A stretch of DNA of 64,000 nt from Luteimonas sp. S4-F44 (lineage in GTDB: Bacteria > Pseudomonadota > Gammaproteobacteria > Xanthomonadales > Xanthomonadaceae), in the NCBI RefSeq assembly GCF_022637415.1, contig NZ_CP093340.1, positions 2,728,001-2,792,000 on the forward strand, in the 5' to 3' direction. The position numbers and the translations under genes are program-made. Positions 50,265 to 59,987 of this stretch are shown piece by piece (position 1 is the first letter of the stretch; each line of letters begins with the position of its first letter). The notes beneath the pieces were generated by a model. That model was not told the DNA's origin. It ran no database searches and was given only the letters and a program-made list of their open reading frames with translations.

Positions 50265-51113
50265 TCAGCGCAGGCGCGAGAGCTGGATCGCGCGCAACCG
50301 GTCGGCTGCCGTGCGGGCCGCATCGGTGCCCGGATACTGTGTGCCGACCTCGGCCAGCGTGGCCTCGGCCGCGTCCAGATTCTTCAGCCCGTACTGCGAC
50401 AGGCCGACCTTAAGCAGGGCGCCTGGCGCCTTGTCGCTGGTCGGATAGCGCTGCAGCAGCGCGCGGAACTGTTCTTCGGCCAAGGCGTAGTTCTGGGTGA
50501 CGTAATAGCTCTCGCCCAGCCAGTACAGCGCGTTGGGCGCGTAGGTGCCCTGCGGGTGCTGGGCCAGGAAGCCCTGGAACAACGTGGCCGATTCGGCGTA
50601 GTCGCCGTTGCGCAGCGCGGCGAACGCCTGCTCGTAGGCGCCGCGCTCGTCGGCCGGCGCCTGGGCCGTGGCCGGTGCGGCGGCAGGCGGCGGCGTGAGC
50701 GCACCTTGCGCCCCCGTCCCCGTCGCCGGGGCCGGTGCGGACCCGACGGCCCCGCGTCCAAGTTCGGGCAGTTCCATGCCGCCGGCACCGCCGGCGCCAC
50801 CCGCTTCGCCACCCGTGCCTTCGAGCCGGTTGAGCCGGCCGTCGATATCCAGGTACTGGCTGCGGTTGCTGTTCTTGAGCTGTTCGTTCTGCTGCTGCAG
50901 CTCCTCGACCTGCGAACGCAGGGCGACGAGTTCCTGCCGCAGCTGATTGACCTGGTTGAGCAGGTCCATGTTCGCGCTGGTATCTCCCGAGCGGGCCTCG
51001 AGCGCGGCGACGCGGTCGGCCAGGCTCGCGCGCTGCGCGGACGCGGGCGCGGCGACCACGAGGGTCGCCGCGAACGCAACTGGGAGCACCAGCCATTGAC
51101 GCATCGAAGGCAT
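50265..51113 (-). CDS. cpoB: Tol-Pal system protein CpoB (YbgF)
   Basis: A 282-residue periplasmic protein. The signal peptide ends APASAQ. Residues 28-90 form a coiled coil with heptads (LADRVAALEARS, LLNQVNQLRQELVALRSQVEELQQQNEQLKNS), which trimerises in the family. A Gly/Ala/Pro linker follows and then TPR repeats (AYEQAFAALRNGDYAESATLFQGFL, ALYWLGESYYVTQNYALAEEQF). CpoB links peptidoglycan synthesis by PBP1b with outer-membrane constriction during division. The start ATG overlaps the pal stop (ATGA), so it is coupled to pal. Confidence 0.93.
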   Translation of the reverse strand: MPSMRQWLVLPVAFAATLVVAAPASAQRASLADRVAALEARSGDTSANMDLLNQVNQLRQELVALRSQVEELQQQNEQLKNSNRSQYLDIDGRLNRLEGTGGEAGGAGGAGGMELPELGRGAVGSAPAPATGTGAQGALTPPPAAAPATAQAPADERGAYEQAFAALRNGDYAESATLFQGFLAQHPQGTYAPNALYWLGESYYVTQNYALAEEQFRALLQRYPTSDKAPGALLKVGLSQYGLKNLDAAEATLAEVGTQYPGTDAARTAADRLRAIQLSRLR

Positions 51114-51625
51114 CAGCGGGCGGTGTAGATGATCTCGACGCGACGATTGCGGGCCCAGCAATCTTCGTTCGACTCGGTGCACACCGGACGCTCTTCGCCG
51201 TAGCTCACGACGGCCAACTGGGCGGCCGAACCACCGTTGGCCTGCAGCGCCGAGGACACGCCATTGCCGCGGCGCTCGCCCAGGCCCTGGTTGTACTCGC
51301 GGCTACCGCGCTCATCGGCGTGGCCTTCGAGCGAGATGCGCGCCGAGCTGCGGTCGCGCAGGTACTTGGCGTGGCAGCTGACGATGGCCTGGAACTCCGG
51401 ACGCAGCGAGTCCTGATCCAGATCGAAGTAGACCACGCGCTGGCGCAGGCAGGCATCGCTGTCCAGATCGGCCGGCGTGTAGGCACCCGCGGTCGACGGG
51501 GTCGGCGCGACCGTGCCGGTGGACGGACCGGTGTCGACCGGCGCTTCTTCCTTCACCTTTTTGGAACACGCGACGGCGGCGGTGCAAAGCAGCGCTGCCA
51601 GCATCACACGGGTGGTCGTCTTCAT
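51113..51625 (-). CDS. pal: Peptidoglycan-associated lipoprotein
   Basis: Pal, 170 residues, an outer-membrane lipoprotein that binds peptidoglycan and TolB. Lipobox TAAVAC near residue 20, a short Pro/Thr linker, then the OmpA-like domain: VVYFDLDQDSLRPEF, SLEGHADERGSREYNQGLGERR (peptidoglycan-binding Asp and Arg present) and RNRRVEIIY. A Cys pair (VCTESNEDCWARN) near the end is worth noting. The next gene cpoB overlaps by 4 bp. Confidence 0.96.
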   Translation of the reverse strand: MKTTTRVMLAALLCTAAVACSKKVKEEAPVDTGPSTGTVAPTPSTAGAYTPADLDSDACLRQRVVYFDLDQDSLRPEFQAIVSCHAKYLRDRSSARISLEGHADERGSREYNQGLGERRGNGVSSALQANGGSAAQLAVVSYGEERPVCTESNEDCWARNRRVEIIYTAR

Positions 51626-51691
51626 CTCGTCGATCCTTGGTTATGTCGAATCAGGGCAGTGAGTATTGTTATGAAGGACGTGCAGGCAGCG

Positions 51692-53014
51692 TCAGCGCTG
51701 TTCCCGAAACGGACCCCATGCCGGTTCGCGCACATCACCATCGGCGAGGACGAGGCGCTGGCGTACCCGGCCGTCCGAAGAGACCGCATACAGCACACCC
51801 CTACGCCCCTCGCGCGCCGCGTACAGGACCATGCTGGCGTTCGGAGCGAAACTCGGCGATTCGTCGAGCGACCCGGGCGACAGCGTGGACCAGCGGGGCG
51901 ACCCCAGGCTGCGATCCAGCAGTGCAATACGGTACACGTTGCCCGATCCTTGCGCCACGACGATTTTCTTGCCATCGAAGGAGACCGACGGGTCGGCGTT
52001 GTAGCTGCCCTCGAAGGTCACCCGGGTGGCGTTGCCGCCGCTCGCCGGCGCCTGATAAACCTGCGGCCGGCCGCCCCGGTCGGAGATGAAGTACAGGCTG
52101 GCGCCATCGGGCGACCAGACCGGCGAGGTGTCGATCGCGAAGTGGTCGGTCACCTGAGTCAGCGCCTTGCTGCCCAGGTCCATGACGTAGATCTCGGGGT
52201 TGCCGCTGCGCGAGAGCGACAGCGCCAGACGCCGGCCGTCGGGCGAGAACGCCGGCGCGCCGTTGATGCCGCGGAAGCTGGACACCAGTTCGCGGCCACC
52301 GGTGGAGATGTCCTGGATGTAGATCGCCGAATTGCCGCGCTCGAAGCTCACGTAGGCGATGCGGCGGCCGTCCGGGCTCCAGGCCGGCGAGAGCAGCGGC
52401 TCGTTGGAGCGCACCACGGTCTGCGGGTTGTGGCCATCGGAATCGGCGACAACCAGCGCATAGCGGGCATCCTGCCCCAGCCCGGTCTGGGTCACGTAGG
52501 CGATCCGGGTCCAGAACGCGCCGCGCACGCCGGTGATTTTTTCGTAGATCGCGTCGGCCATCTGATGGGCGACATCGCGCATCGCGTTGGCGCGTGCGGT
52601 CATCGCCAGGCCGAGCATGCGCTCCTGCTTGGCGACGTCGAACAGCTCGTACTCGACCCGGTAGCCACCGCCGCCGGCGTCGACGACCCGGCCCACGACC
52701 AGGAAGTCCTGACGCAGCGCTCGCCAGGTCGGGTACTGGACCTCGCTGCCGCGGGTCGGACGCTCGACGATGTCGCGGTCGGGCAGCGTGCGGAACTGCC
52801 CGGAGCGGTCGAGGTCGGCGCGGATCACCGCGGCCACGTCGGTGTCGGGGGCGGTGCCGCTGCCCTGGTAGGGCATCGGGACGACCGCGATCGGCATCGC
52901 CTGCGCGCTGCCGCCGGTGATGTCGATCTCCAGGCCCTGCTGCTGCGCGCTTGCCATCATCGGCAGGGCGAGCGCGAACAGGACGATCAGACAACGGATC
53001 AGGATGGGTTTCAT
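51692..53014 (-). CDS. tolB: Tol-Pal system protein TolB
   Basis: Periplasmic TolB, 440 residues. Signal peptide ends MMASAQ; an N-terminal alpha/beta domain ([24 protein letters not shown]) is followed by a six-bladed propeller with the PD40 repeats [33 protein letters not shown] and [16 protein letters not shown]. TolB links Pal to TolA. The ATG at 53014 is the family start; the frame stays open upstream. About 80 bp upstream lies the broken tolA-like gene. Confidence 0.96.
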   Translation of the reverse strand: MKPILIRCLIVLFALALPMMASAQQQGLEIDITGGSAQAMPIAVVPMPYQGSGTAPDTDVAAVIRADLDRSGQFRTLPDRDIVERPTRGSEVQYPTWRALRQDFLVVGRVVDAGGGGYRVEYELFDVAKQERMLGLAMTARANAMRDVAHQMADAIYEKITGVRGAFWTRIAYVTQTGLGQDARYALVVADSDGHNPQTVVRSNEPLLSPAWSPDGRRIAYVSFERGNSAIYIQDISTGGRELVSSFRGINGAPAFSPDGRRLALSLSRSGNPEIYVMDLGSKALTQVTDHFAIDTSPVWSPDGASLYFISDRGGRPQVYQAPASGGNATRVTFEGSYNADPSVSFDGKKIVVAQGSGNVYRIALLDRSLGSPRWSTLSPGSLDESPSFAPNASMVLYAAREGRRGVLYAVSSDGRVRQRLVLADGDVREPAWGPFREQR

Positions 53015-53094
53015 CGGCCTACCGGACATGGGAATGAGAAGAGACCCGCGCAGCTTGGCCGCTGCACGGCGCAACAAGATGAATCCGGGCGCAA

Positions 53095-53470
53095 TCATGG
53101 CGCGCCGGCGGTGAAGGTGATGATGAGCTCACGCTCGAACACCCGCTCGAAGCCCGGGTACGGCAATGGGGAGGCCCAGTACACCGCCTCGAGCAAGGAT
53201 TGCCGGGCGCCCGCATCGAAACCGCACTCGAGCGCGGGCTCGACCGACACCACCTCACCGCCGGGCAACTGATGGACCAGACCCCTGGCAGCGCACATCG
53301 CCGGCGATGTCGGGCTTGCACCACTGGCTCTGCACGGCCTGATGCAGCGCCATCCGATAGCGGGCCTCGAGCCCGTCGCCGGCCCGGCTGGTCCCCGGTG
53401 TCGCCAAGCCGCACACTGCCAGCACGCCTCCTGCGAATGCCGCCTTAGCCGTGGAGGCCGCACCTGGCAT
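53095..53470 (-). pseudogene. Frameshifted secreted paralogue of the TolA C-terminal domain
   Basis: Two frames that join into a protein of about 125 residues. The first (from the ATG at 53470) has a signal peptide and GLEARYRMALHQAVQSQW..., the second has HQLPGGEVVSVEPALECGFDAG and [22 protein letters not shown]. Together they align end to end with the TolA C-terminus (GLAAKYAAAIQEAVRRNW, TQLPGGEVISVEFDPSCPYD, PLPYAGFESVFNRRLNFNF) with no length change. The break is at a run of four G on the minus strand (53284-53287); removing one G restores RCQGLVHQLPGGE. The gene starts 2 bp after the tolA stop. It may be a pseudogene, a sequencing error or a slippage site. Confidence 0.8.
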
Positions 53471-53472
53471 CG

Positions 53473-54477
53473 TCAGTCCTGCGCGGTGAAGTTGAAGTTG
53501 AGCCGGCGGTTGAAGACCGATTCGAAGCCGGCGTACGGCAGCGGCTCGGCGGCGCGCACCGCGGCCTCGACCGATCGCCGGCCCTGGGCGTCGTACGGGC
53601 ACGACGGATCGAATTCGACGCTGATCACCTCGCCGCCCGGCAACTGAGTGATGTACAGGCGACAGCGCTGGCCCAACTGGATATTGTCGGGGCGGCGCCA
53701 GTTGCGGCGCACGGCCTCCTGGATGGCTGCCGCGTACTTGGCGGCCAGGCCGCTGTCGCCGTCGGGACGGCCGGGCGGCGGGCTCGCCGCCGACGACGCC
53801 GCGGACGCGGCCGCACGCTCGGCCGCCTGACGCGCCTCGCGGTCGGCGATCTGCTTGAGCCGCTGTTCGGCCAGGCTCGCCTCGCGCTGGGCTTTCTCGC
53901 GCTCTGCGCGCAGCTTCTCCAGCTCCTGGCGGGCGAGCCGGCGCTTCTCTTCGGCTTCCTGCTGCTTCTGCTGCTCGGCCAGCTCGATCTGCGCCTGCCG
54001 GCGCTTCTCTTCTTGCTCTCGTTCACGCGCCTCGGCAGCCTGCGCCTCTCGACGCACGGCGTCCTGGGACACGGTGTCGGGCTTGGGCACAACCTCCTGC
54101 GGCGCCGGCTGGCGACGCTCGACCGCATCCTCGGGACGCGGTTCGGGCAGCGGCTGCGGCGGTGCGGCGACCGGTTCGGGCTCCGGCTCGGGCAGCGGCT
54201 CGACCACCGGCTCGGGCGTGGGGGCTGGCACCGGTTCCGGCGCGGGTTCGGGTACGGGCTCGGCGACCGGCTCGGGGCGGCTGGCGAGCGCGCGCCGGTC
54301 GGCCGCGCTCAGCGCGTTGGGGTCGATGACGTCAGCCGAGACCGGCGAGCCGGCGGCCGAGGTCGGGCGCGACGACGCGCTCCACAGCGCGCCGAGCAGG
54401 ATCAGCCCGAACAGCAGCACGTGGACCAGGATCGCCAGTCCGACTGCGATCGCGTCGTCGGTGCGCGATTCACGCAT
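53473..54477 (-). CDS. tolA: Cell envelope protein TolA
   Basis: TolA, 334 residues, spans the periplasm from the inner membrane. N-terminal helix IAVGLAILVHVLLFGLILLGAL, then a long Pro/Glu-rich stretch (residues 65-125), a charged helical segment (residues 140-225, many EKRR and REAQ repeats) and the globular domain from about 245 (GLAAKYAAAIQEAVRRNWRRP to FNFTAQD). It transmits force from TolQR to TolB-Pal. Its start codon directly abuts the tolR stop. The frameshifted copy of its last domain follows at once. Confidence 0.94.
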   Translation of the reverse strand: MRESRTDDAIAVGLAILVHVLLFGLILLGALWSASSRPTSAAGSPVSADVIDPNALSAADRRALASRPEPVAEPVPEPAPEPVPAPTPEPVVEPLPEPEPEPVAAPPQPLPEPRPEDAVERRQPAPQEVVPKPDTVSQDAVRREAQAAEAREREQEEKRRQAQIELAEQQKQQEAEEKRRLARQELEKLRAEREKAQREASLAEQRLKQIADREARQAAERAAASAASSAASPPPGRPDGDSGLAAKYAAAIQEAVRRNWRRPDNIQLGQRCRLYITQLPGGEVISVEFDPSCPYDAQGRRSVEAAVRAAEPLPYAGFESVFNRRLNFNFTAQD

Positions 54478-54915
<438 letters not shown>

Positions 54916-54966
54916 GGCGAGGTCCGGGTTCGTGGACGGTCCAGCGACCGCCCGGCGCGGCTGGGA

Positions 54967-55764
54967 TCAGTCGGCGCCGGTCTGACGTTCGAGGATCGAG
55001 GAGAACTCGTCGGAGAAGGCCTCGTAGCGCGTGGCGATGCGCTCGACCTTGGTCGCAAAGCGGTTGTAGGCCCACACCGCCGGGATCGCTGCGAACAGGC
55101 CCATCGCGGTCGCGATCAGCGCCTCGGAGATGCCGGGCGCGACGGTGGCGATGGTCGCCTCCTTGACGCTGGCCAGGCCGTGGAACGAGATCATGATGCC
55201 CCACACCGTGCCCAGCAGACCGACGTACGGCGCGATCGAGCCGACGTTGGCGAGAAACTCCAGGTTGCGCTCCAGGCCGTCGAGCTCGCGGGCACCGGCC
55301 ACGCGCATGCCGCGCTGCGCACCCTCGAGTTGTGTGCGGCTGTCGATGCCACGGCGCTGGCGCTGGCGCGAATACTCGCGATAGCCGGCCTCGAAGATTG
55401 CCTCCAGGCCTTCAATCTCACGGCTGCGTTCGGTCGCCGAACTGTAGAGCTTGCCGATCTCGGCGCCCGACCAGAAGCGCTCCTCGAAACGGTCGGCCTC
55501 CTTCTCGGCGCGGTCGAGCATGCGCTTTTTGCGGAAGATGATGACCCACGAGGAGATCGACGCCAGCAACAGCAGCAGCATCACCAGCTGGACCGGGATC
55601 GAGGCATGCAGGATCAGGTCGAGGATGCTCAGGTCATTGGGCAGCGGCGCGGTCGCGGCGGCAGCCGCACCGGTGTTCACCAGATCGGTGGCGCCGGCGG
55701 CAGCCTCCTCGGGCAGGGCCTGCACCTGGGTGGCGGACTGCAACAGCACGGGCATAGGGCTCAT
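54967..55764 (-). CDS. tolQ: Tol-Pal system protein TolQ
   Basis: TolQ, 265 residues, inner-membrane motor subunit with three helices: ASIPVQLVMLLLLLASISSWVIIF near residue 55, the pair GSIAPYVGLLGTVWGIMISF near 175 and ISEALIATAMGLFAAIPAVWAYN near 215. The N-terminus carries an Ala-rich extension of about 40 residues. The start at 55764 has GGAG nine bases upstream, in the end of ybgC; the two genes are 6 bp apart. Confidence 0.95.
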   Translation of the reverse strand: MSPMPVLLQSATQVQALPEEAAAGATDLVNTGAAAAATAPLPNDLSILDLILHASIPVQLVMLLLLLASISSWVIIFRKKRMLDRAEKEADRFEERFWSGAEIGKLYSSATERSREIEGLEAIFEAGYREYSRQRQRRGIDSRTQLEGAQRGMRVAGARELDGLERNLEFLANVGSIAPYVGLLGTVWGIMISFHGLASVKEATIATVAPGISEALIATAMGLFAAIPAVWAYNRFATKVERIATRYEAFSDEFSSILERQTGAD

Positions 55765-55770
55765 CCAGGA

Positions 55771-56220
55771 TTACTCCGCTGACGTTTCGAGTGACTTGAG
55801 TTGGGTGTACAGCGCATCGGGCAGCGCGCGCGGGCGGAAGTCGGCCGTTCCCAGCGCGGCCACGCGCACCTCGGCGTCGACCAGCAGCACGCCGTTCCGG
55901 CGGATCCGCTGGACGAACACCGCGCTCGCGCGTCGGCACTCACGCAGCACCACCTCGACCTCCAGCGCATCGTCCAGACGCGCGGGACTGCGGAAATCGA
56001 TCCGCATCGCGCGCACCGCGAACAACGTGCCGTGCGCCTCCTGCAGCGAGGTCTGGCCATGACCGTGGGCACGTAACCACTCGCTGCGTGCGCGTTCCAT
56101 GAAGGCGACGTACTGCGCGTGATAGACGACACCGCCAGCGTCGGTATCTTCCCAGTAGACGCGTGTCGGCCAACTGAATGCAGGCGAACCGGAATCGGGC
56201 ATTGGAGAGGGGGAAGTCAT
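55771..56220 (-). CDS. ybgC: Acyl-CoA thioesterase YbgC
   Basis: A 149-residue hot-dog fold thioesterase of the Tol-Pal-associated YbgC family. The catalytic motif is VYWEDTDAGGVVYHAQYVAFMERAR near residue 22, with the Asp that hydrolyses acyl-CoA. RIDFRSPARLDDALEVEVVL and RASAVFVQRI follow. The first 18 residues are Ser/Pro-rich. The start at 56220 is chosen next to the family core; the frame is open upstream to 56289. The gene leads the Tol-Pal operon. Confidence 0.9.
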   Translation of the reverse strand: MTSPSPMPDSGSPAFSWPTRVYWEDTDAGGVVYHAQYVAFMERARSEWLRAHGHGQTSLQEAHGTLFAVRAMRIDFRSPARLDDALEVEVVLRECRRASAVFVQRIRRNGVLLVDAEVRVAALGTADFRPRALPDALYTQLKSLETSAE

Positions 56221-56263
56221 CGGGTCGGCTGACGGTTGGTGGCGTGGGATGGGGCGCGGGCAC

Positions 56264-57301
56264 TCAGAACAAGGCTCCGGATTCCCCATTGCCTAATGCG
56301 GGTTCCCTGGGCTTGAGCCCCAGATGCAGGTACGCCTTGCGGGTCGCCATGCGACCACGCGCGGTGCGCACCAGAAAGCCCTGCTGGATCAGGTAGGGTT
56401 CGATCACGTCCTCGAGGGTGCCGCGTTCCTCGCTGAGCGCGGCGGCCATCGACTCGACGCCGACCGGACCGCCGTCGAAGTTCTCGATGATCAGCTGCAG
56501 CAGGCGCCGGTCGAGCTCGTCGAAGCCCTCCGGATCGACTTTGAGCATCTGCATCGCGGCATGCGCGACGGCGTGATCGATGCGACCGCCGGCGCGGACC
56601 TGGGCGTAGTCGCGCACCCGCCGCAGCAGGCGGTTGGCGATGCGCGGAGTGCCGCGCGCGCGCCGCGCGATCTCGGCCGCGCCTTCCGGCTCGCAGGCCA
56701 TGCCCAGGATCTGCGCCGAACGCCGGACGATGCGGGTCAGCTCCTCGGTGCTGTAGAACTCGAGGCGCTGGACGATGCCGAAGCGATCGCGCAGCGGGGC
56801 GGTCAGCAGCCCGGCGCGGGTGGTCGCGCCGATCAGCGTGAACGGCGGCAGGTCGATCTTGATCGAGCGCGCAGCCGGCCCCTCGCCGATCATGATGTCG
56901 AGCTGGAAGTCCTCCATCGCCGGATACAGGACTTCCTCCACGACCGGCGACAGGCGGTGGATCTCGTCGATGAAGAGCACATCGTGCGGCTGCAGGTTGG
57001 TCAGTAACGCGGCCAGGTCGCCGGCCTTCTCGATCACCGGGCCCGAGGTCACGCGCAGCGCCACGCCCAGTTCATTGGCGATCACATGGCTGAGCGTGGT
57101 CTTGCCCAGCCCGGGCGGTCCGAACACCAGCACATGGTCCAGCGCCTCGCGGCGCTGCCGGGCCGCCTCGATGTAGATCGCCAACTGCTCGCGGACCGGC
57201 TGCTGGCCGAGATAGTCGTCCAACCGCTGCGGCCGGATGCTCGCCTCGACGGCATCATCCTCACGGGTGGCGTCGGCGGCGATGATGCGATCCTGAGTCA
57301 T
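56264..57301 (-). CDS. ruvB: Holliday junction branch migration helicase RuvB
   Basis: RuvB, 345 residues, hexameric motor that drives branch migration with RuvA. Walker [20 protein letters not shown] near residue 58, Walker [16 protein letters not shown], sensor 1 [12 protein letters not shown], arginine finger region [15 protein letters not shown], and the C-terminal winged helix ([19 protein letters not shown]). The ATG at 57301 (MTQDRI) is preferred over 57322. It is separated from ruvA by about 4.6 kb with three unrelated genes between. Confidence 0.96.
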   Translation of the reverse strand: MTQDRIIAADATREDDAVEASIRPQRLDDYLGQQPVREQLAIYIEAARQRREALDHVLVFGPPGLGKTTLSHVIANELGVALRVTSGPVIEKAGDLAALLTNLQPHDVLFIDEIHRLSPVVEEVLYPAMEDFQLDIMIGEGPAARSIKIDLPPFTLIGATTRAGLLTAPLRDRFGIVQRLEFYSTEELTRIVRRSAQILGMACEPEGAAEIARRARGTPRIANRLLRRVRDYAQVRAGGRIDHAVAHAAMQMLKVDPEGFDELDRRLLQLIIENFDGGPVGVESMAAALSEERGTLEDVIEPYLIQQGFLVRTARGRMATRKAYLHLGLKPREPALGNGESGALF

Positions 57302-57328
57302 CCCGGCATGATCGCACGCCATCCCCCC

Positions 57329-57437
57329 GAACCAGAACCCGGGTCAGAGTGCATTGCCTCGCACGCCGGCTCGCCGGGGGTTTTCAACCGGGGCAGCGTC
57401 CATTTCCTGGAAAAAAACGCTCTGGCCCCGGTTTTGG
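57329..57437. repeat. REP-like inverted repeat C
   Basis: Contains GAACCAGAACCCGGGTCAG near 57329 and, further on, AACCGGGGCAGCGT (from 57386) facing its imperfect complement ending at 57435. The same core as the elements at 18262 and 19860. It fills the gap between ruvB and the luciferase-like gene. Confidence 0.7.
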
Positions 57438-57439
57438 GG

Positions 57440-58423
57440 TTAGCGGCGCATGGCCTCGGCGGCCAGGGCGAAGCTGTGGCGGCGGGCGTTGTGGTCGAAG
57501 ATGTTGGCGGTGAGCATCAACTCGTCGGGACGGTGCCGGGCGACGAACTCGGCGATGCCGTCGCGCACGTCGGCCGGATCGCCGACCACCGAACAGGCCA
57601 GGGCCTGGGCGACCATGGCCTTCTCCGCCGGGTTCCAGAACCCCTCGATATCATCGATCGGCGGAGGAATCAGGCCCGGCATGCCGCGACGCAGGCGCAC
57701 GAAACTCTGCTGCTGGGTGGTGAACAGCCGCTGGGCCTCGGCGCGCGTGTCGGCGGCGACAACGTTGAGCGCGAGCATCGCATGCGGCTGCTGCAGCCGC
57801 TTCGACGGGCGGAAGTCCCGGTGGTAGAGCGCCAGCGCCTCGGTCATCGCGGCCGGTGCGAAGTGCGAGGCGAACGCATACGGCAGGCCGAGGGAGGCGG
57901 CCAGCTGCGCACCGAACAGGCTCGAGCCGAGGATCCAAACCGGCACATCCAGGCCGGCGCCGGGCACGGCCTGGACCGGCTGACCAGGCTTGGCGGGCTC
58001 GAAGTAGCGCAGCAACTCCATGACGTCTGACGGAAACGCGTCGGCGCCCGCGTAATAGCGCCGCAGCGCCTGGGTGGTCGCCTGGTCGGTGCCCGGCGCG
58101 CGGCCCAGGCCGAGGTCGATGCGTCCGGGGTAGAGCGAAGCCAGTGTGCCGAACTGCTCGGCGACCTGCAGCGGCGCATGGTTGGGCAGCATCACACCGC
58201 CGGCGCCGACCCGGATCGTCGTGGTGCCGCCGGCGATATGGCCGATCAGCACCGCGGTCGCGGCGCTGGCGATGCCCGGCATATTGTGATGCTCGGCCAG
58301 CCAGTAGCGGCGGTAGCCCAGCGCCTCGGCGTGGCGGGCGAGGTCGAGCGAGCGGGCGAACGAGTCGGCAGGCGTCGAACCTTCGGTGACGGGCGCGAGG
58401 TCGAGAACGGAGTACGGAATCAT
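57440..58423 (-). CDS. Luciferase-like flavin-dependent oxidoreductase
   Basis: A 327-residue FMN-dependent enzyme of the bacterial luciferase-like family. Landmarks: [14 protein letters not shown] at the N-terminus, [24 protein letters not shown] near residue 40, [40 protein letters not shown] near 110 and [23 protein letters not shown] near 165. This is the group often named after MsnO8/YhbW, single-component-like members with unknown substrates. The ATG at 58423 fits the family start. Neighbours give no hint of the substrate. Confidence 0.88.
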   Translation of the reverse strand: MIPYSVLDLAPVTEGSTPADSFARSLDLARHAEALGYRRYWLAEHHNMPGIASAATAVLIGHIAGGTTTIRVGAGGVMLPNHAPLQVAEQFGTLASLYPGRIDLGLGRAPGTDQATTQALRRYYAGADAFPSDVMELLRYFEPAKPGQPVQAVPGAGLDVPVWILGSSLFGAQLAASLGLPYAFASHFAPAAMTEALALYHRDFRPSKRLQQPHAMLALNVVAADTRAEAQRLFTTQQQSFVRLRRGMPGLIPPPIDDIEGFWNPAEKAMVAQALACSVVGDPADVRDGIAEFVARHRPDELMLTANIFDHNARRHSFALAAEAMRR

Positions 58424-58596
58424 CAGTGGGCCTGGAGGGGGCATGTCCAGCGAGATGGGGCCGCCGTCGGAGAACTCCATCCGGGCCGGTGGAACGCTGC
58501 CGTGCGGTTACCGTTACGACGCGCGGCGCCAGCCCCGGCCCGCGTGCGGACGTCCACCGACGGCGGTGCGCGCCCGGATTCGGCCGCAAACTGCGG

Positions 58597-59886
58597 TCAG
58601 CCAACCATCACCACGCGATTGCGGCCGCCAGCCTTGGCCAGATAGAGGCGGCGGTCGGCCTCGGCCAGCAGCCGGTGCAGGTCGTCGTCGGTCGACGCGG
58701 CGCACACGCCGATGCTGACGGTCATCCGCAGATCGCCGCCGCGCACCGGCACCCGCAGGTCCTCGACGCTGCCGCGCAGGCGCTCGAAGTACGCGGCCAG
58801 CGCGTCGGCATCGAGCCCGGGCACCAGCAGGCAGAACTCCTCGCCGCCGAAGCGCGCGATCAGGTCCTGCGTGCGGGCATGCGCCGACAGCGTGGTCGCC
58901 AGCGCACGCAGCGCATGGTCGCCGGTCTCGTGCCCCCAGCTGTCGTTGATGTGCTTGAAGTGGTCGACATCGAGGATCGCCATCGCCACCGAACTGCCGC
59001 CGTCCTGCAGGTCAGGCAGTTGTTGTTCGGCGCGCTCGAGAAAACAGCGCCGGTTGGGCAGGCCGGTGAGGAAATCGCGCGTCGCCAGGTCCTGCAGGCT
59101 GCCGATGAGTTCGAGCTGGTCGACGTTCTGCGAGACGCGGCAGAAGAACTCCTCGCGCGAGTAAGGCTTGCGCAGGAAATCGTTGGCGCCGTTCTTGAGG
59201 AAACGCGCGACCAGGTCGGCATCCTCGCAGCCCGATACGCCGATCACCGCGACCCGGTCGCGGGCGCGCAGCGCGCGCAGGCGCCGCGTGACTTCCACGC
59301 CCTGCATGCCCGGCATTTCCTCGTCGATCAAGGCCAGGCGGATCGTCGGGTCGGCTTCGAGTGCGCGCAGGGCGGCATCGCCCTCGGCGGCCTGCACCAC
59401 CCGGTAACCGAACATTTCCAGCAACCAGGCGGTGCGCTCGCGCGCGGAGGCCGAATCGTCGACCACCAGCGCCGAGATCCGCCGATTGCGCTCGAGCCGT
59501 TGCACCAGCCAGACGATGTAGTCCAGGCTGCCCGGCGTGCTCTTGAGCACGAAGTCGATCACCTGCCGGCGCAACAGCCGGTCGCGCAGCTCCCGGTCGT
59601 AGACGCCGCTCACGACGACCGTCGCCAGGCCCCGGGCCAGGAAGAAATCGACCACCGAGTCGCGATCGCCGTCGGCCAGCACCAGCCCGGTCAACACCAG
59701 AAACCAGTCGTCGTGCGCGTCGAGCGCCCGCTTGGCCTCAGCCAGCGAGCCGGCGACGGTCACCGGCAGTTCGAGCCGGCTCTCGATGGTGCCGGCGACG
59801 GCCTGGGTGTAGGCACGCGAGTTCTCCACCAGCAGCACGCGCTGCGGCAGGGGCGAGGTCGGGATCCTGGGCAGGAGCGCGTGCAT
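58597..59886 (-). CDS. Diguanylate cyclase with two receiver domains
   Basis: A 429-residue signalling protein. Receiver 1 (residues 15-125) has VLLVENSRA but its acceptor position reads LVLTGLVLADGD, where the usual Asp is replaced, so it is probably not phosphorylated. Receiver 2 (residues 138-260) is intact: LVVDDSASARE, LALIDEEMPGM with the Asp, VIGVSG and LRKPY with the Lys. The GGDEF domain follows (residues 262-429) with active-site RFGGEEF and an inhibitory site RTQD five residues before it. It makes cyclic di-GMP on a phosphorylation signal to receiver 2. No kinase is adjacent. The start is the ATG at 59886. Confidence 0.93.
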   Translation of the reverse strand: MHALLPRIPTSPLPQRVLLVENSRAYTQAVAGTIESRLELPVTVAGSLAEAKRALDAHDDWFLVLTGLVLADGDRDSVVDFFLARGLATVVVSGVYDRELRDRLLRRQVIDFVLKSTPGSLDYIVWLVQRLERNRRISALVVDDSASARERTAWLLEMFGYRVVQAAEGDAALRALEADPTIRLALIDEEMPGMQGVEVTRRLRALRARDRVAVIGVSGCEDADLVARFLKNGANDFLRKPYSREEFFCRVSQNVDQLELIGSLQDLATRDFLTGLPNRRCFLERAEQQLPDLQDGGSSVAMAILDVDHFKHINDSWGHETGDHALRALATTLSAHARTQDLIARFGGEEFCLLVPGLDADALAAYFERLRGSVEDLRVPVRGGDLRMTVSIGVCAASTDDDLHRLLAEADRRLYLAKAGGRNRVVMVG

Positions 59887-59987
59887 GCGGTTCGGCGTCC
59901 GGCGGTACTCGCCCAACTTATCGACCTCCGGTGCGCCGCCTGAACGCGACACAACGTCGCACCCGCCCGGCGGGCGCGGGATCCCGG

